Positions 34,494 to 43,230 are shown, counted from the stretch's first letter. The stretch is DNA of 64,000 nt from a virus (IMGVR_UViG_3300042197_002234:124001-188000); one strand, 5' to 3'. A program made the numbers and translations. Notes: a model not told the origin generated them from the letters alone.

Positions 34494-34763
34494 ATGAAGC
34501 GTTGTATAGAAGTTCTACTTAATAAGGTCTTCAAATCTGACTTGGAACTACTATTTGGTATTGGTAGTTACGTTATCATAAATTACTGTAAATACAGTAC
34601 AAATAATTTGAGTTTTGTAATTGACTGTAAAGTAATGGTATCCGATGTTGAGTTAACAAAAGAGGTGTATCCTGACGGATTAATCTTATTAGTTGAGGAA
34701 TCTTGGAAATTTATAGGTTTTAATGAAAAAATATCTGTAGTAACATCAATAGACATTACCTGA
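34494..34763 (+). CDS. Hypothetical protein
   Basis: 89 aa, alpha/beta, no motif recognised. Convergent with 34746-34937 (18-bp overlap). The start follows a leaderless promoter. Confidence 0.65.
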   Translation: MKRCIEVLLNKVFKSDLELLFGIGSYVIINYCKYSTNNLSFVIDCKVMVSDVELTKEVYPDGLILLVEESWKFIGFNEKISVVTSIDIT

Positions 34764-34937
34764 AACCCCTATTAATCCGTTTTTGATATACTCATAATAG
34801 ACTTCTTCAATAACCAAAATACTATTGTTATTTGTCGTATTTTTTAATCTAACACAAACCTCATCACGAAAAGTATCAATAACACCATGCTGATGAGCGG
34901 TCCAATAAATTTCTTCAATTAGTTCTTCGTTTGTCAT
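34746..34937 (-). CDS. Small acidic hypothetical protein
   Basis: 63 aa beginning MTNEELIEEIYWTAHQHG, helical; the N-terminus resembles small phage proteins with this IYWxAHxxG pattern. No function known. Confidence 0.62.
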   Translation of the reverse strand: MTNEELIEEIYWTAHQHGVIDTFRDEVCVRLKNTTNNNSILVIEEVYYEYIKNGLIGVSGNVY

Positions 34938-35044
34938 TTTAATAAGATTTGTTATGTCTATATAAATATAGTAATAAGGGAATATTAAATCAAATAAAGG
35001 TTGATTATTAAATAAAAAAGGTCTAAACTTATAAAAAAAATATT

Positions 35045-35470
35045 ATGAGACAAATTAAAATCGGTGATACTGTAAAGGTACACTACACAGGAAAACTTGA
35101 GGATGGTACAGTTTTTGATTCCTCATTAGTAGAAGGTCGAGAGCCGTTAGAAACAGTATTGGGTAACAATATGTTGATTAAAGGTTTTGAAAACGGTCTG
35201 ATTGGATTATCCGAAGGTGATAAAAAAACTTTGGAAATCGAACCATCAGAAGGGTATGGCGAATACCAAGAAGAGATGGTAAACGAAATACCTAAAGGTA
35301 ATGTCCCTGAAAATGTTAAAGCGGGAGAAATGTTACAAGGTATGAGTCAAATGGGGCCTATCAATGTTAAAGTCATTGAAGTTAAAGATGAAACTGTTGT
35401 TATTGATGCCAATCACCCTTTGGCTGGTAAAAAATTGGTTTTTGATATTGAAGTTGTAAACATAAAATAA
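35045..35470 (+). CDS. FKBP-type peptidyl-prolyl isomerase (SlyD-like)
   Basis: 141 aa. KIGDTVKVHYTGKLEDGTVFDSS is the FKBP N-terminal signature; NMLIKGFENGLIGLSEGDKKT, PSEGYGEYQEEMV and DANHPLAGKKLVFDIEV follow the SlyD layout with an insert-in-flap domain. It lacks the His-rich metal-binding tail of E. coli SlyD. It acts as a folding catalyst and chaperone; in this setting it may help phage protein folding. Confidence 0.92.
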   Translation: MRQIKIGDTVKVHYTGKLEDGTVFDSSLVEGREPLETVLGNNMLIKGFENGLIGLSEGDKKTLEIEPSEGYGEYQEEMVNEIPKGNVPENVKAGEMLQGMSQMGPINVKVIEVKDETVVIDANHPLAGKKLVFDIEVVNIK

Positions 35471-35476
35471 TTTAAC

Positions 35477-35800
35477 ATGACAAGTATTTTAAATAAAATC
35501 TCAGAAAAACTAAAACAATTATTTAAAACAACATTCATTTATGTTGTAATTTTAATATCATCATCAGCTTCATTTTTTGTTGGCATGTATTACCAAAAAA
35601 TTAACACTAAAACTAAAAAACATGAAGTAACCAAAATATTAAAACATGAAGTTGTTTTAGCTGTTGATGAAAATAATAGTCTGATTATCATCCAAAAATC
35701 CACAGGAGATTATACAATATTTCAGGATTCAATCGGGAAACACATTTTTAATATGTACGCAAATAGCGTTTGGAATCAAAACACACAAAAAACTCAATAA
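35477..35800 (+). CDS. Single-pass membrane protein
   Basis: 107 aa with one transmembrane helix near 19-38 (FIYVVILISSSASFFVGMYY) and a soluble C-terminal domain outside. Located between FKBP and the lytic transglycosylase, it could be an i-spanin-like lysis partner, but the sequence does not prove it. Confidence 0.6.
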   Translation: MTSILNKISEKLKQLFKTTFIYVVILISSSASFFVGMYYQKINTKTKKHEVTKILKHEVVLAVDENNSLIIIQKSTGDYTIFQDSIGKHIFNMYANSVWNQNTQKTQ

Positions 35801-35802
35801 TT

Positions 35803-36348
35803 ATGAAAACTAAGAACATATTTTTATTTTCACTACTAACAATATCAACAATTGTTATATGTAGTTATTTTATTGAAAATAAATATGTTCATAACGAGTA
35901 TGTTTATATCGATGGAACAGGTGGAGAATCGTCTTTACCTGTTTCGTTAAAGATGTATGAAATTATTGAGGAACTCAGTTCAAAATATAATATTCCAAAA
36001 CACATAGCATACAATGTGGCATTTAAAGAGACTAAATATAAGGGACCTTTTGATTGGAATTATAACCCTTATTTAACCTCTTCAGCTGGAGCTGAAGGCC
36101 CAATGCAAATAATGCCAGCAACCGCAAACGGTATAAATAAAAAGAAAATTGATACAGAAACTTTAAGAACTGATTTAAGACTTAATGTTGAAACTAGTAT
36201 GAAACTATTAAGAAGACTATACGACAAATACGGTAATTGGTCTATTGTTTGCGGATACTACAACACTGGTCAACCTATTGTTAATGATTATGCGTCTTTT
36301 TGTTCAAACAATACCGAATACGTAAATAACTGGGTTTCTCCAAGATAA
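35803..36348 (+). CDS. Lytic transglycosylase (SLT-like)
   Basis: 181 aa from the ATG at 35803. The N-terminal hydrophobic segment is a signal or anchor (IFLFSLLTISTIVICSYF). The SLT domain shows AYNVAFKETKY (catalytic Glu of ..KET), SSAGAEGPMQIMPATA and CGYYNTGQP. It cleaves glycan strands of peptidoglycan to 1,6-anhydroMurNAc ends. It begins 2 bp after the upstream membrane protein. Confidence 0.88.
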   Translation: MKTKNIFLFSLLTISTIVICSYFIENKYVHNEYVYIDGTGGESSLPVSLKMYEIIEELSSKYNIPKHIAYNVAFKETKYKGPFDWNYNPYLTSSAGAEGPMQIMPATANGINKKKIDTETLRTDLRLNVETSMKLLRRLYDKYGNWSIVCGYYNTGQPIVNDYASFCSNNTEYVNNWVSPR

Positions 36349-36349
36349 C

Positions 36350-36739
36350 CTATTCGTACATTTTAGGTTCTTTTTTTGGATTTTCTTTTTCAAACGTCTT
36401 AACCAAAGCACCAGCCTTAGAATTAGCCTCGTTTTCATTTTTACCGCCAATATTAGGTCCGTGGTCTCTGTTTAACACACTAAATTGATGTTCGTGAACC
36501 CATTCGTGAGCTAAAGTTCTACAGATATCACGATTCATTCTATTCTTACTTAAAACTTTTAAAACACTATGTTTGTTTCTACTACCTGTAGACATTTTTT
36601 CTGTTTTTTTACCCAAAAATAAAACAGTAATATCCTTACTTAAAGGAATTTCTTTTTGCAAAAATTTAATGAAATTATTGAAAAACTTATGGTCTTTAAT
36701 AGGTATACCAGAATCAATATGTTTTACAGTTACTTTCAT
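36350..36739 (-). CDS. Small HExxH metalloprotease-like protein
   Basis: 129 aa. CRTLAHEWVHEHQF (HEWVH) is a HExxH zinc motif; ENEANSKAGALVKTFEKENP downstream carries the second acidic region. No signal peptide. Similar minimal proteins occur in phages, often annotated as DUFs. Convergent with the transglycosylase (1 bp gap). Confidence 0.7.
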   Translation of the reverse strand: MKVTVKHIDSGIPIKDHKFFNNFIKFLQKEIPLSKDITVLFLGKKTEKMSTGSRNKHSVLKVLSKNRMNRDICRTLAHEWVHEHQFSVLNRDHGPNIGGKNENEANSKAGALVKTFEKENPKKEPKMYE

Positions 36740-36795
36740 CTCTATAAATATAATTAACTTAATTAATAATTAAGATATTTATTTAAAAAGTCATC

Positions 36796-37632
36796 ATGTA
36801 CAAAAAAATATTGATAAATGAATCTGAAAAAAACCATATAAAAAATTTATATGGATTAAATGAGCAGAATGATGTAAATCCGTTTTTAATGGATTTTATA
36901 AAGAAAGCATTATCATCTCAAAAGCCTAGTACTGATTACACATTAGATGATATTAAAAAAGATTTTGAAACCTCAACAAAAGGAGACACTTCAGTAACTG
37001 GTTCAGGTAATGTTGAAATCACAGGTAATTTTAATTCGTCTCAAAAAGAAAATATTAATTTAATTATTGATGAGATGAATAAAATGGGTATTACAGACCC
37101 ATTGTCTCAAGTTGGTGTATTATCTGTAATTGCTAAAGAAAGTAATTTTAACACGTTTAAAGAAGTTGGGTATGGGGGAACCTCAGATAGTAGAATTGAA
37201 AGTATATTTGGTAGGAGAGGTAAAAAATGTAAACATCTCAAAAATAGTAATCCTGAGTTTTTTGATTGTGTCTATGGTTATAAATCAGGTATGAGATTGG
37301 GTAATGACCAACCAGGTGATGGATGGAAATATGTTGGTAGGGGATTCAACGGACTGACAGGTAAAGCTAATTACAAAAAATATGGTGGTATGGTAGGTTT
37401 AGATTTAGTTGGTAATCCTAATTTAATGGAAGACCCAAGAGTTGCCGCCAAAGTAGCCATAGCATTTTTTACAAAAGGAAAACCAGCAAGTTCATTCCCT
37501 AAATTTAATGATAAAGTCGAAGCCGCAACATATTTTGCCGATATAAATGCGGGTGGTCGTTCTGAGTTTGGTAGAACACCCGCAATCGCCGCGGCTCAAA
37601 AATTTGATGTTAAGACTGACGGTTTAGCTTAA
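36796..37632 (+). CDS. Leader-bearing GH19-like muramidase/chitinase-fold hydrolase
   Basis: 278 aa. The leader MYKKILINESEKNHIKNLYG contains I-N-E|S and is followed by L-N-E|Q near 24. Residues ~80-275 are a GH19-like domain: VLSVIAKESNFNTFKEVGY (catalytic Glu), DGWKYVGRGFNGLTGKANYK and ATYFADINAGGRSEFG. Such phage enzymes cleave peptidoglycan glycan. The leader suggests that this one, unlike the amidase at 24990, is packaged in the virion and used on entry (inference). Confidence 0.85.
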   Translation: MYKKILINESEKNHIKNLYGLNEQNDVNPFLMDFIKKALSSQKPSTDYTLDDIKKDFETSTKGDTSVTGSGNVEITGNFNSSQKENINLIIDEMNKMGITDPLSQVGVLSVIAKESNFNTFKEVGYGGTSDSRIESIFGRRGKKCKHLKNSNPEFFDCVYGYKSGMRLGNDQPGDGWKYVGRGFNGLTGKANYKKYGGMVGLDLVGNPNLMEDPRVAAKVAIAFFTKGKPASSFPKFNDKVEAATYFADINAGGRSEFGRTPAIAAAQKFDVKTDGLA

Positions 37633-37871
37633 TTTGTGACTATTATTTGAATTGTAATTCCAGCACTACCTGACGATATTCTATAATCATTAAATCTGTT
37701 ATCATTGACAAATCCATAATTTTTAAATTTAAAAATTATTACATCTTCATTCCCAAAGTAACCGTGTATTGCGTTTGTGGCGTAATCAATGTGGGGACTT
37801 TTTATCAAATCTTGTTTCCAAGGTTCTATAAAATCTTTTTCAAACTCTTCAGGTGTTATGTGAATAAACAT
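37629..37871 (-). CDS. Hypothetical protein
   Basis: 80 aa starting MFIHITPEEFEKDFIEPW; no motif recognised. Its stop overlaps the convergent GH19 gene by 4 bp. Confidence 0.65.
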   Translation of the reverse strand: MFIHITPEEFEKDFIEPWKQDLIKSPHIDYATNAIHGYFGNEDVIIFKFKNYGFVNDNRFNDYRISSGSAGITIQIIVTN

Positions 37872-37888
37872 AAATAATAGTTATTTCA

Positions 37889-38221
37889 TTAGCAACCCCC
37901 CAATCCTGGCCAAGGGTCTAAAATCGGTAGATGTTCAAGTTGGTCTTCATTAAAAATATGTAAGAGACCATACTGGTCCATTTCTCCAACCACCCTAACA
38001 TTACCTTCAACAGTCTCAAAAACTGATACAATGGTACAAGGAAATTTGTATCCTTTAGGTTTGTAAGCTTTATCACCTACTTTAAATTTTGTTTGTTTTT
38101 CCATTTTTATATTATTATCTGTTAATTTCCAAAAATTTTCACTAATTATTCTATTGAACTCAATGGGTATGTCTTTTTGAGCCATTATGAAATTATTTAA
38201 ACAATCTTTAATATTTGTCAT
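37889..38221 (-). CDS. Conserved phage hypothetical protein
   Basis: 110 aa. The N-terminal helix region (DIPIEFNRIISENFWKL) matches a pattern common in phage proteins, and the C-terminal part (KFKVGDKAYKPKGYKFPCTIVSVFE) looks like a small SH3/KOW-type barrel. It overlaps the upstream gene's stop by 14 bp. Confidence 0.7.
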   Translation of the reverse strand: MTNIKDCLNNFIMAQKDIPIEFNRIISENFWKLTDNNIKMEKQTKFKVGDKAYKPKGYKFPCTIVSVFETVEGNVRVVGEMDQYGLLHIFNEDQLEHLPILDPWPGLGGC

Positions 38222-38783
38222 AATATTCCCATACTTCTTCTATCTGTGATGGGTCAACAACAAATGATTCCCAATCATCCTCAGCCACTTCAACATCTTT
38301 AACATCGATATAAAATGTTTTTGGTGTAAATGGAAATGATTTAATATACCCTCTTTTACCAACCATTTTACTTCTGTCACCTGACTTATAATCTTCTTCG
38401 GACAACCAAGCCATTCCACTCCAACAAATACCCTTTTGGTCTCTTTTAACAATAGCATCAATATAGTATGGTTTACCATCTTTACCATCCTTAAATAAAG
38501 CTGAGCATCGTTTATTTTGGTACCATGGCACACCATTACCCAAATCTCTCACATCACCCCATTCTTCATCTTTACCTGTAATTGGTTGTAGTGGTTCGTA
38601 GTTTGCTAATCTCTTAAATAAGTCAGCAATAATAGGTGCTGACATACCTGAGTGTCCTTGCTTATCAAAAACTTCTATTAATTCCATAACAGCTTTACCT
38701 GTTGCTCCTTCATAGAAATCACCTTCTTCGTTAAAGAGTCCTGATAATTCTAACTCTAATTTTGCATGTTCTATTAGTCCCAT
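38208..38783 (-). CDS. Conserved phage hypothetical protein
   Basis: 191 aa, beginning LIEHAKLELELSGLF; the segment DLGNGVPWYQNKRCSALFKD is strongly conserved among unrelated phages as far as I know. Function unknown. In a minus-strand operon with thyA upstream (5-bp gap). Confidence 0.78.
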   Translation of the reverse strand: MGLIEHAKLELELSGLFNEEGDFYEGATGKAVMELIEVFDKQGHSGMSAPIIADLFKRLANYEPLQPITGKDEEWGDVRDLGNGVPWYQNKRCSALFKDGKDGKPYYIDAIVKRDQKGICWSGMAWLSEEDYKSGDRSKMVGKRGYIKSFPFTPKTFYIDVKDVEVAEDDWESFVVDPSQIEEVWEYYDKY

Positions 38784-38788
38784 AATGT

Positions 38789-40003
38789 TTAATTCGATAA
38801 AGGTGCTTTAATTGTTGGGTGTGATTGATAGTTTTCTATTGTGAAATCATTAGGTTCTAAATGAGTAAACAGCGATACATCATCAGATAATGACTTGTAA
38901 AAATCATCAGTTTTCATCATTACTAATTTTGGTAATTCATAAGGTGTTCTACTAATCTGCTCTTTTGCTTGTTCAATGTGGTTGCTGTAAAGGTGTACGT
39001 CTCCTAAGTTACCAATCAATTCATCTGGAACCATATTAACCATTTTGGCAATGATGTGGAGTAATAAACCATAAGATGCTATGTTGAATGGTAAACCTAA
39101 GAATGTATCTACTGAACGTTGATTCCACATTAGAGAGATTGCTCGTTTAGGAATATTGTTCATAGTTAATAACTCTTGAACTGTATCAGTTATTTTCTCA
39201 CCTTCATATCCTTTCGGATTATGCAGTTTAACAAATAATTTAATTCTTTCTTCATCACTTAACTCTCTTGTATAAACTTGAAATCCATAATGACAAGGTG
39301 GAAGAACCATTTGGTCTAATTCACCTACATTCCAGGCCGAAACCATTAGTCGTCTTGAATCTGGATTTGTTTTAAGTTCGTTGATTAGGTTTGCAATTTG
39401 GTCTATTGAATTGTTTTGGTATTCTATTTTAACACCATACTTGGTAACATCTTCACCATTTTCAATTGCCTTTATTACTTTATATTGGTCAGAACCTTTT
39501 ACATCTTTTAAGTCATAATTAGTCACATTCTTTCTACCCCAACTTCTCCATTGCTTACCATAAATGGAACCGAGGTCACCCCACTTCTTAGCAAACTCAT
39601 CATCTGTTTTGATTCGCTCAATAAACTCATCTTTAGAGTAAGGTTCAATAGTCGGTACTCCGTTTGTATCAACAGAGTATGATTTTAAGTAACGAACAAT
39701 ATCCTTATCACGAATTACTTTATGTAAGTAGTTCTTATAAGCATCACCATCCCAAATATGACAATCATTATCAACAAGGTATTTGATGTTTGTATCGCCT
39801 TTCAAAAACCATAACAATTCAGTTACAATTTGTTTCCAAGCCATCTTTTTAGTTGTGAGTAGCGGAAACCCATCACTCATTTTATGACGGATTGTATAAC
39901 CAAAAATAGATTTGGTACCAGTTCCTGTCCTATCTTGTTTTTCAACCCCATAGTCAAGAATATCTTGAACTAATTGGAGGTATTGTTTGTCAATTCTATT
40001 CAT
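38789..40003 (-). CDS. thyA: Thymidylate synthase ThyA with insertions
   Basis: 404 aa against 264 in E. coli. Core motifs are intact: DRTGTGTKSIFGY, FPLLTTKKM, LPPCHYGFQVY (catalytic Cys237), and GLPFNIASYGLL with Asn307, the residue that selects dUMP over dCMP. Extra segments lie at about 100-140, 158-198 and 247-290. It methylates dUMP to dTMP with methylenetetrahydrofolate, supplying T for an AT-rich genome. The insertions may be lineage-specific loops. Confidence 0.95.
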   Translation of the reverse strand: MNRIDKQYLQLVQDILDYGVEKQDRTGTGTKSIFGYTIRHKMSDGFPLLTTKKMAWKQIVTELLWFLKGDTNIKYLVDNDCHIWDGDAYKNYLHKVIRDKDIVRYLKSYSVDTNGVPTIEPYSKDEFIERIKTDDEFAKKWGDLGSIYGKQWRSWGRKNVTNYDLKDVKGSDQYKVIKAIENGEDVTKYGVKIEYQNNSIDQIANLINELKTNPDSRRLMVSAWNVGELDQMVLPPCHYGFQVYTRELSDEERIKLFVKLHNPKGYEGEKITDTVQELLTMNNIPKRAISLMWNQRSVDTFLGLPFNIASYGLLLHIIAKMVNMVPDELIGNLGDVHLYSNHIEQAKEQISRTPYELPKLVMMKTDDFYKSLSDDVSLFTHLEPNDFTIENYQSHPTIKAPLSN

Positions 40004-40004
40004 A

Positions 40005-40190
40005 TTAATAAGTTTGTTGTACTGTTAGTGCATAACTAAAATTTAACCACCCAAGATTAACACCAAATGCTGGGGTATATAATCCAGTTTCTAAAAATCT
40101 ACGTTTGTCATACCAAATAGAAACACATGGTACTATCATATAGTAACCAACGTGTTTAAAAAATTTGTTTGTTTCAATAGACCATCTCAT
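40005..40190 (-). CDS. Small hypothetical protein
   Basis: 61 aa, aromatic-rich, with an amphipathic middle (VGYYMIVPCVSIWYDKRR). It ends one base before thyA's start and so is in the same operon. Family not recognised. Confidence 0.6.
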   Translation of the reverse strand: MRWSIETNKFFKHVGYYMIVPCVSIWYDKRRFLETGLYTPAFGVNLGWLNFSYALTVQQTY

Positions 40191-40200
40191 TGTTTATATT

Positions 40201-40599
40201 TTAAGTTATTCTTATCCATTTTCTGTCCGAATTTAATACAAATCCACCAATAAAACAATCTTTTCTGTTCCATTCTTCAGGTGATATTAGTGAAAGAGTG
40301 TTAATTCCATTAAAATCATATAAATAATAGGTTTTTCCAACGATAGGGTCAAATGAAATTTTGGATTCCCACACCAAAACTGAATCTGAGTACTCCTGAT
40401 ACAATTTTTCAATCTTTTCTACTATTTCTCGTTTTTCTCTCTCAAAAACCTCAATCATTTTTTTAGATGACTCAGTTTTTATAAGACCTACATTGGGTAA
40501 ATCAAAACTTGGGGCACCCAAATTAGTCGGATATGACTTAATTTTAGCGTCATACCCATTTTCTTCACTCCAAACTATTAAATCAGGTTTTTTATTCAT
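40201..40599 (-). CDS. DUF2452-like protein
   Basis: 132 aa. The pattern SYPTNLGAPSFDLPNV ... IVGKTYYLYDFNGINTLSLISPEEWNR matches DUF2452, a family of short proteins in Bacteroidota and large phages. Function unknown. It overlaps the upstream gene by 4 bp. Confidence 0.75.
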   Translation of the reverse strand: MNKKPDLIVWSEENGYDAKIKSYPTNLGAPSFDLPNVGLIKTESSKKMIEVFEREKREIVEKIEKLYQEYSDSVLVWESKISFDPIVGKTYYLYDFNGINTLSLISPEEWNRKDCFIGGFVLNSDRKWIRIT

Positions 40600-40832
40600 A
40601 TTCTACTTACAGCAAATTCGTATCCCGTGAAGTTTGTGAAATAATCGGTCAACAATAATCCTTTACTATCAAAATTATCACATTTAATTTCTACAAAAAC
40701 AGCGGGTACGTCTGAAACCCACTCACCATTTTCATTTAATTGATTTCTTTCTAAAAGTTGATAACTAACGACCTGTATGTTTTGGTCAGGATACAGCTTA
40801 GTTAGCATTTTTTCAAAAATTTCACGTCTCAC
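40596..40832 (-). CDS. Hypothetical protein
   Basis: 78 aa, alpha/beta, no motif recognised. First gene of the minus-strand operon that includes thyA. Confidence 0.68.
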   Translation of the reverse strand: MRREIFEKMLTKLYPDQNIQVVSYQLLERNQLNENGEWVSDVPAVFVEIKCDNFDSKGLLLTDYFTNFTGYEFAVSRI

Positions 40833-40884
40833 GCTTAAAATTAAGTAATATATGAAGATTTATCAATAATTCTTATCTAACGAC

Positions 40885-40915
40885 TTGTTAAATTAAAATT
40901 TTACTAGTATCTTTG
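40885..40915 (+). promoter_or_regulatory. Promoter for the 40955 gene
   Basis: TTG (40885-40887), 20 bp, TATCTTTG (40908-40915). Here a 39-bp leader precedes the ATG at 40955; an ATG-started 6-codon ORF lies within it. Confidence 0.7.
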
Positions 40916-40954
40916 TGGTGTAATTAATGTTAAACAAAAATAATTAAGAAAAAA

Positions 40955-41191
40955 ATGGCAACAAAATCAGGAACAAAAGGACGGTACATTTGCAAGGTAG
41001 GTTTTTACGACGTTTACGCAAAAGATTCAATGAAAAAAGGGTCTAATGGTAAAGAAATGGTTGGTTCAACAGAATATTTGGTGTATCATTCCAAAAAAGT
41101 GGTTGAGAAAGGATTTAAAACTAAACATTTGGCGGTGGCCAAGGCTACTGATTTGTTGGGTGATAAATATAGAGGTGTTTACGGTCTCTAA
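40955..41191 (+). CDS. Small basic hypothetical protein
   Basis: 78 aa, Lys/Gly-rich, with the segment KVGFYDVYAKDSMKKGSNG. The strong promoter, adenine-rich leader and good terminator suggest high expression; a nucleic-acid-associated role is possible but unproven. Confidence 0.75.
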   Translation: MATKSGTKGRYICKVGFYDVYAKDSMKKGSNGKEMVGSTEYLVYHSKKVVEKGFKTKHLAVAKATDLLGDKYRGVYGL

Positions 41192-41198
41192 AAAATGA

Positions 41199-41224
41199 AA
41201 AAGTCGGAATTTCCGACTTTTTTT
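41199..41224 (+). terminator. Terminator
   Basis: AAAGTCGGAA (41200-41209) pairs with TTCCGACTTT (41211-41220), followed by a T-run. Confidence 0.85.
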
Positions 41225-41274
41225 ATTTGAATTTAATTCATTTTATAACTATACTTAGGAGAAACAAATATTTT

Positions 41275-41949
41275 ATGAATTTAGGTAAAGATTTTAAAAA
41301 GTACGCTAAAAGTGAGTACAACTTGTCGTCAATGAATCTTCATTATTTTGGTCAACAAATTGAAGATTCCATGACACCTTACATTTTAGAGGAAAGAGAA
41401 ATGAGAGCAACTCAAATTGATATTTTTTCACGATTAATGAGAGATAGGTTATTGTGGGTTGCAGGTCCTGTTGATGATAGAATGTCAACTGTGGTTCAAG
41501 CACAACTTATGTACTTGGATTCTGTAGATTCTACCGATATTACAATGCACATTGATAGTCCAGGTGGTTCAGTTAAGTCGGGTCTAAGTATGGTTGACGT
41601 TATGGACTACATTAAATGTGATATTAGGACTGTAAACACAGGTATGGCGGCTTCAATGGGTTCTGTATTACTTGGGGCTGGAACTAAAGGTAAACGTTCT
41701 TCACTTAGATTCTCTCGTACAATGTTACACCAATCTTCAGGTGGATTCAGAGGTAATATTCAAGACGCGGAAATTGACATGGTTGAATGGAAAAAGATAA
41801 ATCAAATACTTTTTGATTTATTAGGTTCTTATTGTGGTAAACCCGCAAAACAAGTTATGAAAGACGCTAGTCGTGATTTGTGGTTGAGTTCAGAAGAAGC
41901 TTTAAAGTATGGAATAATCGACGAGATTGTAACTAACAAGAAAAAATAA
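41275..41949 (+). CDS. clpP: ClpP-like serine protease
   Basis: 224 aa from the ATG at 41275, preceded by TAGGAGA, one of the few Shine-Dalgarno-like sites in the window. Catalytic triad: Ser127 in NTGMAASMGS, His152 in TMLHQSSGG, Asp201 in ASRDLWLSSEEAL. The N-terminal ~45 residues extend beyond the ClpP core. ClpP forms a barrel protease that needs a Clp ATPase; none is seen here, so it may use the host's or act in head maturation. Confidence 0.92.
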   Translation: MNLGKDFKKYAKSEYNLSSMNLHYFGQQIEDSMTPYILEEREMRATQIDIFSRLMRDRLLWVAGPVDDRMSTVVQAQLMYLDSVDSTDITMHIDSPGGSVKSGLSMVDVMDYIKCDIRTVNTGMAASMGSVLLGAGTKGKRSSLRFSRTMLHQSSGGFRGNIQDAEIDMVEWKKINQILFDLLGSYCGKPAKQVMKDASRDLWLSSEEALKYGIIDEIVTNKKK

Positions 41950-41972
41950 AAGGGGTTAAAACCCCTTTTTTT
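41947..41972. terminator. Bidirectional terminator after clpP
   Basis: AAAAGGGGTT pairs with AACCCCTTTT around a short A-loop, with T-runs on both strands; it separates the convergent lipoprotein gene. Confidence 0.85.
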
Positions 41973-42228
41973 ATTTTAAATTACGATTAACATAAACATA
42001 AGTTATTGTATCACCAATTTTGTAGGTATTACCACGATAAGAAATCAATTCAGTTCCACAATCTGTTTTATAAGTGTATAGTGGTTCATACTCTAATGTA
42101 CTTTGACTTTGATGTTGTTTCATCTCAGTAATAACACATTTGAAAACCAAATCGTTTTTACTTATCTCATGTTTATTTTTACAAGAAAATATTAAAAGTA
42201 TTGTAATAGATGATAATAGTTTTTTCAT
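41971..42228 (-). CDS. Small lipoprotein
   Basis: 85 aa. The signal peptide with lipobox (LLIFSCKNK) ends at a Cys at residue 16. The mature part has two more Cys and a C-terminal beta region. It would be anchored in the host envelope; superinfection exclusion or lysis control are possible roles. Confidence 0.72.
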   Translation of the reverse strand: MKKLLSSITILLIFSCKNKHEISKNDLVFKCVITEMKQHQSQSTLEYEPLYTYKTDCGTELISYRGNTYKIGDTITYVYVNRNLK

Positions 42229-42271
42229 TTAACTAATATAGTTAAAATAATAAAAAGTGTCAAATTATATT

Positions 42272-42736
42272 TTACTTAATATTTGGTATGATAGTACCAA
42301 ATATGTTTCGTATATTATCACCCAGTGATTTTTTCCATTTTTGATAAATTTCATCATCTCCAACACCTGAAGTCCCCATAGTTCCTGAGGTCCCTAGCAT
42401 ACCAATAATTCCCTTAGAAGATGCGACAATATCCATATAACCTTTCGCATCATTTTCTGAATTATACTCTATAAAATAATTTTTAAAAGCACTAATTTTT
42501 TTCCATAAATCAGGATTACTTTTTTCTAAAGTTAATGGGTCAACACCATTGGTTTCATTTTTAAGTTTAACGTACATTTTGAACTTAGTACTATTAGGTA
42601 CATTTGATTTACCAACATACCATTGGTTACCATCACTATCTACTTTAGTTATTGTAGTCCCTGTTGTTGCTTCAATTAAAAATCTTCTTTCTAATAAAAG
42701 ATTTGCTTGCTCAATTGCTCTTTTTTTATTACTCAT
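42272..42736 (-). CDS. Leader-bearing hypothetical protein
   Basis: 154 aa. The leader SNKKRAIEQANLLLERRFLIEA is basic and amphipathic with an L-I-E|A site near residue 21. A Gly/Thr/Ser repeat (GMLGTSGTMGTSG) lies at about 112-124. No catalytic motif recognised. It overlaps the upstream gene by 8 bp. Confidence 0.72.
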   Translation of the reverse strand: MSNKKRAIEQANLLLERRFLIEATTGTTITKVDSDGNQWYVGKSNVPNSTKFKMYVKLKNETNGVDPLTLEKSNPDLWKKISAFKNYFIEYNSENDAKGYMDIVASSKGIIGMLGTSGTMGTSGVGDDEIYQKWKKSLGDNIRNIFGTIIPNIK

Positions 42737-43214
42737 TTTGTTTAAAAGTTTCTATGTTTATAGTTACTAAAGTTTCATATTTTCCAAAATTACCATCATG
42801 TATATAGTATATTTTAATTTCATCGGGTAATAAATTATACAGATAGTTAATATATTCATTTAATTCTTTTCTAACATCATATAATCTATCAAATAATTCT
42901 TCATCATTTCTATAATTTTCTTCCTGACCCTTTTCTTTGAAAAAAACGCTGAGAGACCCTGAATAGAGCTCACTAGGGGATTCTTGGTATAATTTTAAAT
43001 AATAATCCCTAACATCTAAATCCAAAATTTCAGATAGTTCTAAAATATCAATGAATAGATTGATGTATAATGTTGTTGAATATTTTTCAAAGTCTTTGCT
43101 AAACTCCCATCCTTTAATATATGGATTTTTTTTCTTAGTTGCGTTAATAACCATATTCAAACCTTTAATTTGGTCTTTATTAAAGTTATTATCTCTATAT
43201 GAAATTGGAGTCAT
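42729..43214 (-). CDS. Hypothetical protein
   Basis: 161 aa from the ATG at 43214 (MTPISYRDNNF). Tyr/Asp/Glu-rich, alpha/beta, with no motif recognised. Coupled to 42272-42736. Confidence 0.7.
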   Translation of the reverse strand: MTPISYRDNNFNKDQIKGLNMVINATKKKNPYIKGWEFSKDFEKYSTTLYINLFIDILELSEILDLDVRDYYLKLYQESPSELYSGSLSVFFKEKGQEENYRNDEELFDRLYDVRKELNEYINYLYNLLPDEIKIYYIHDGNFGKYETLVTINIETFKQNE

Positions 43215-43230
43215 ATTGATAAATATCAAT

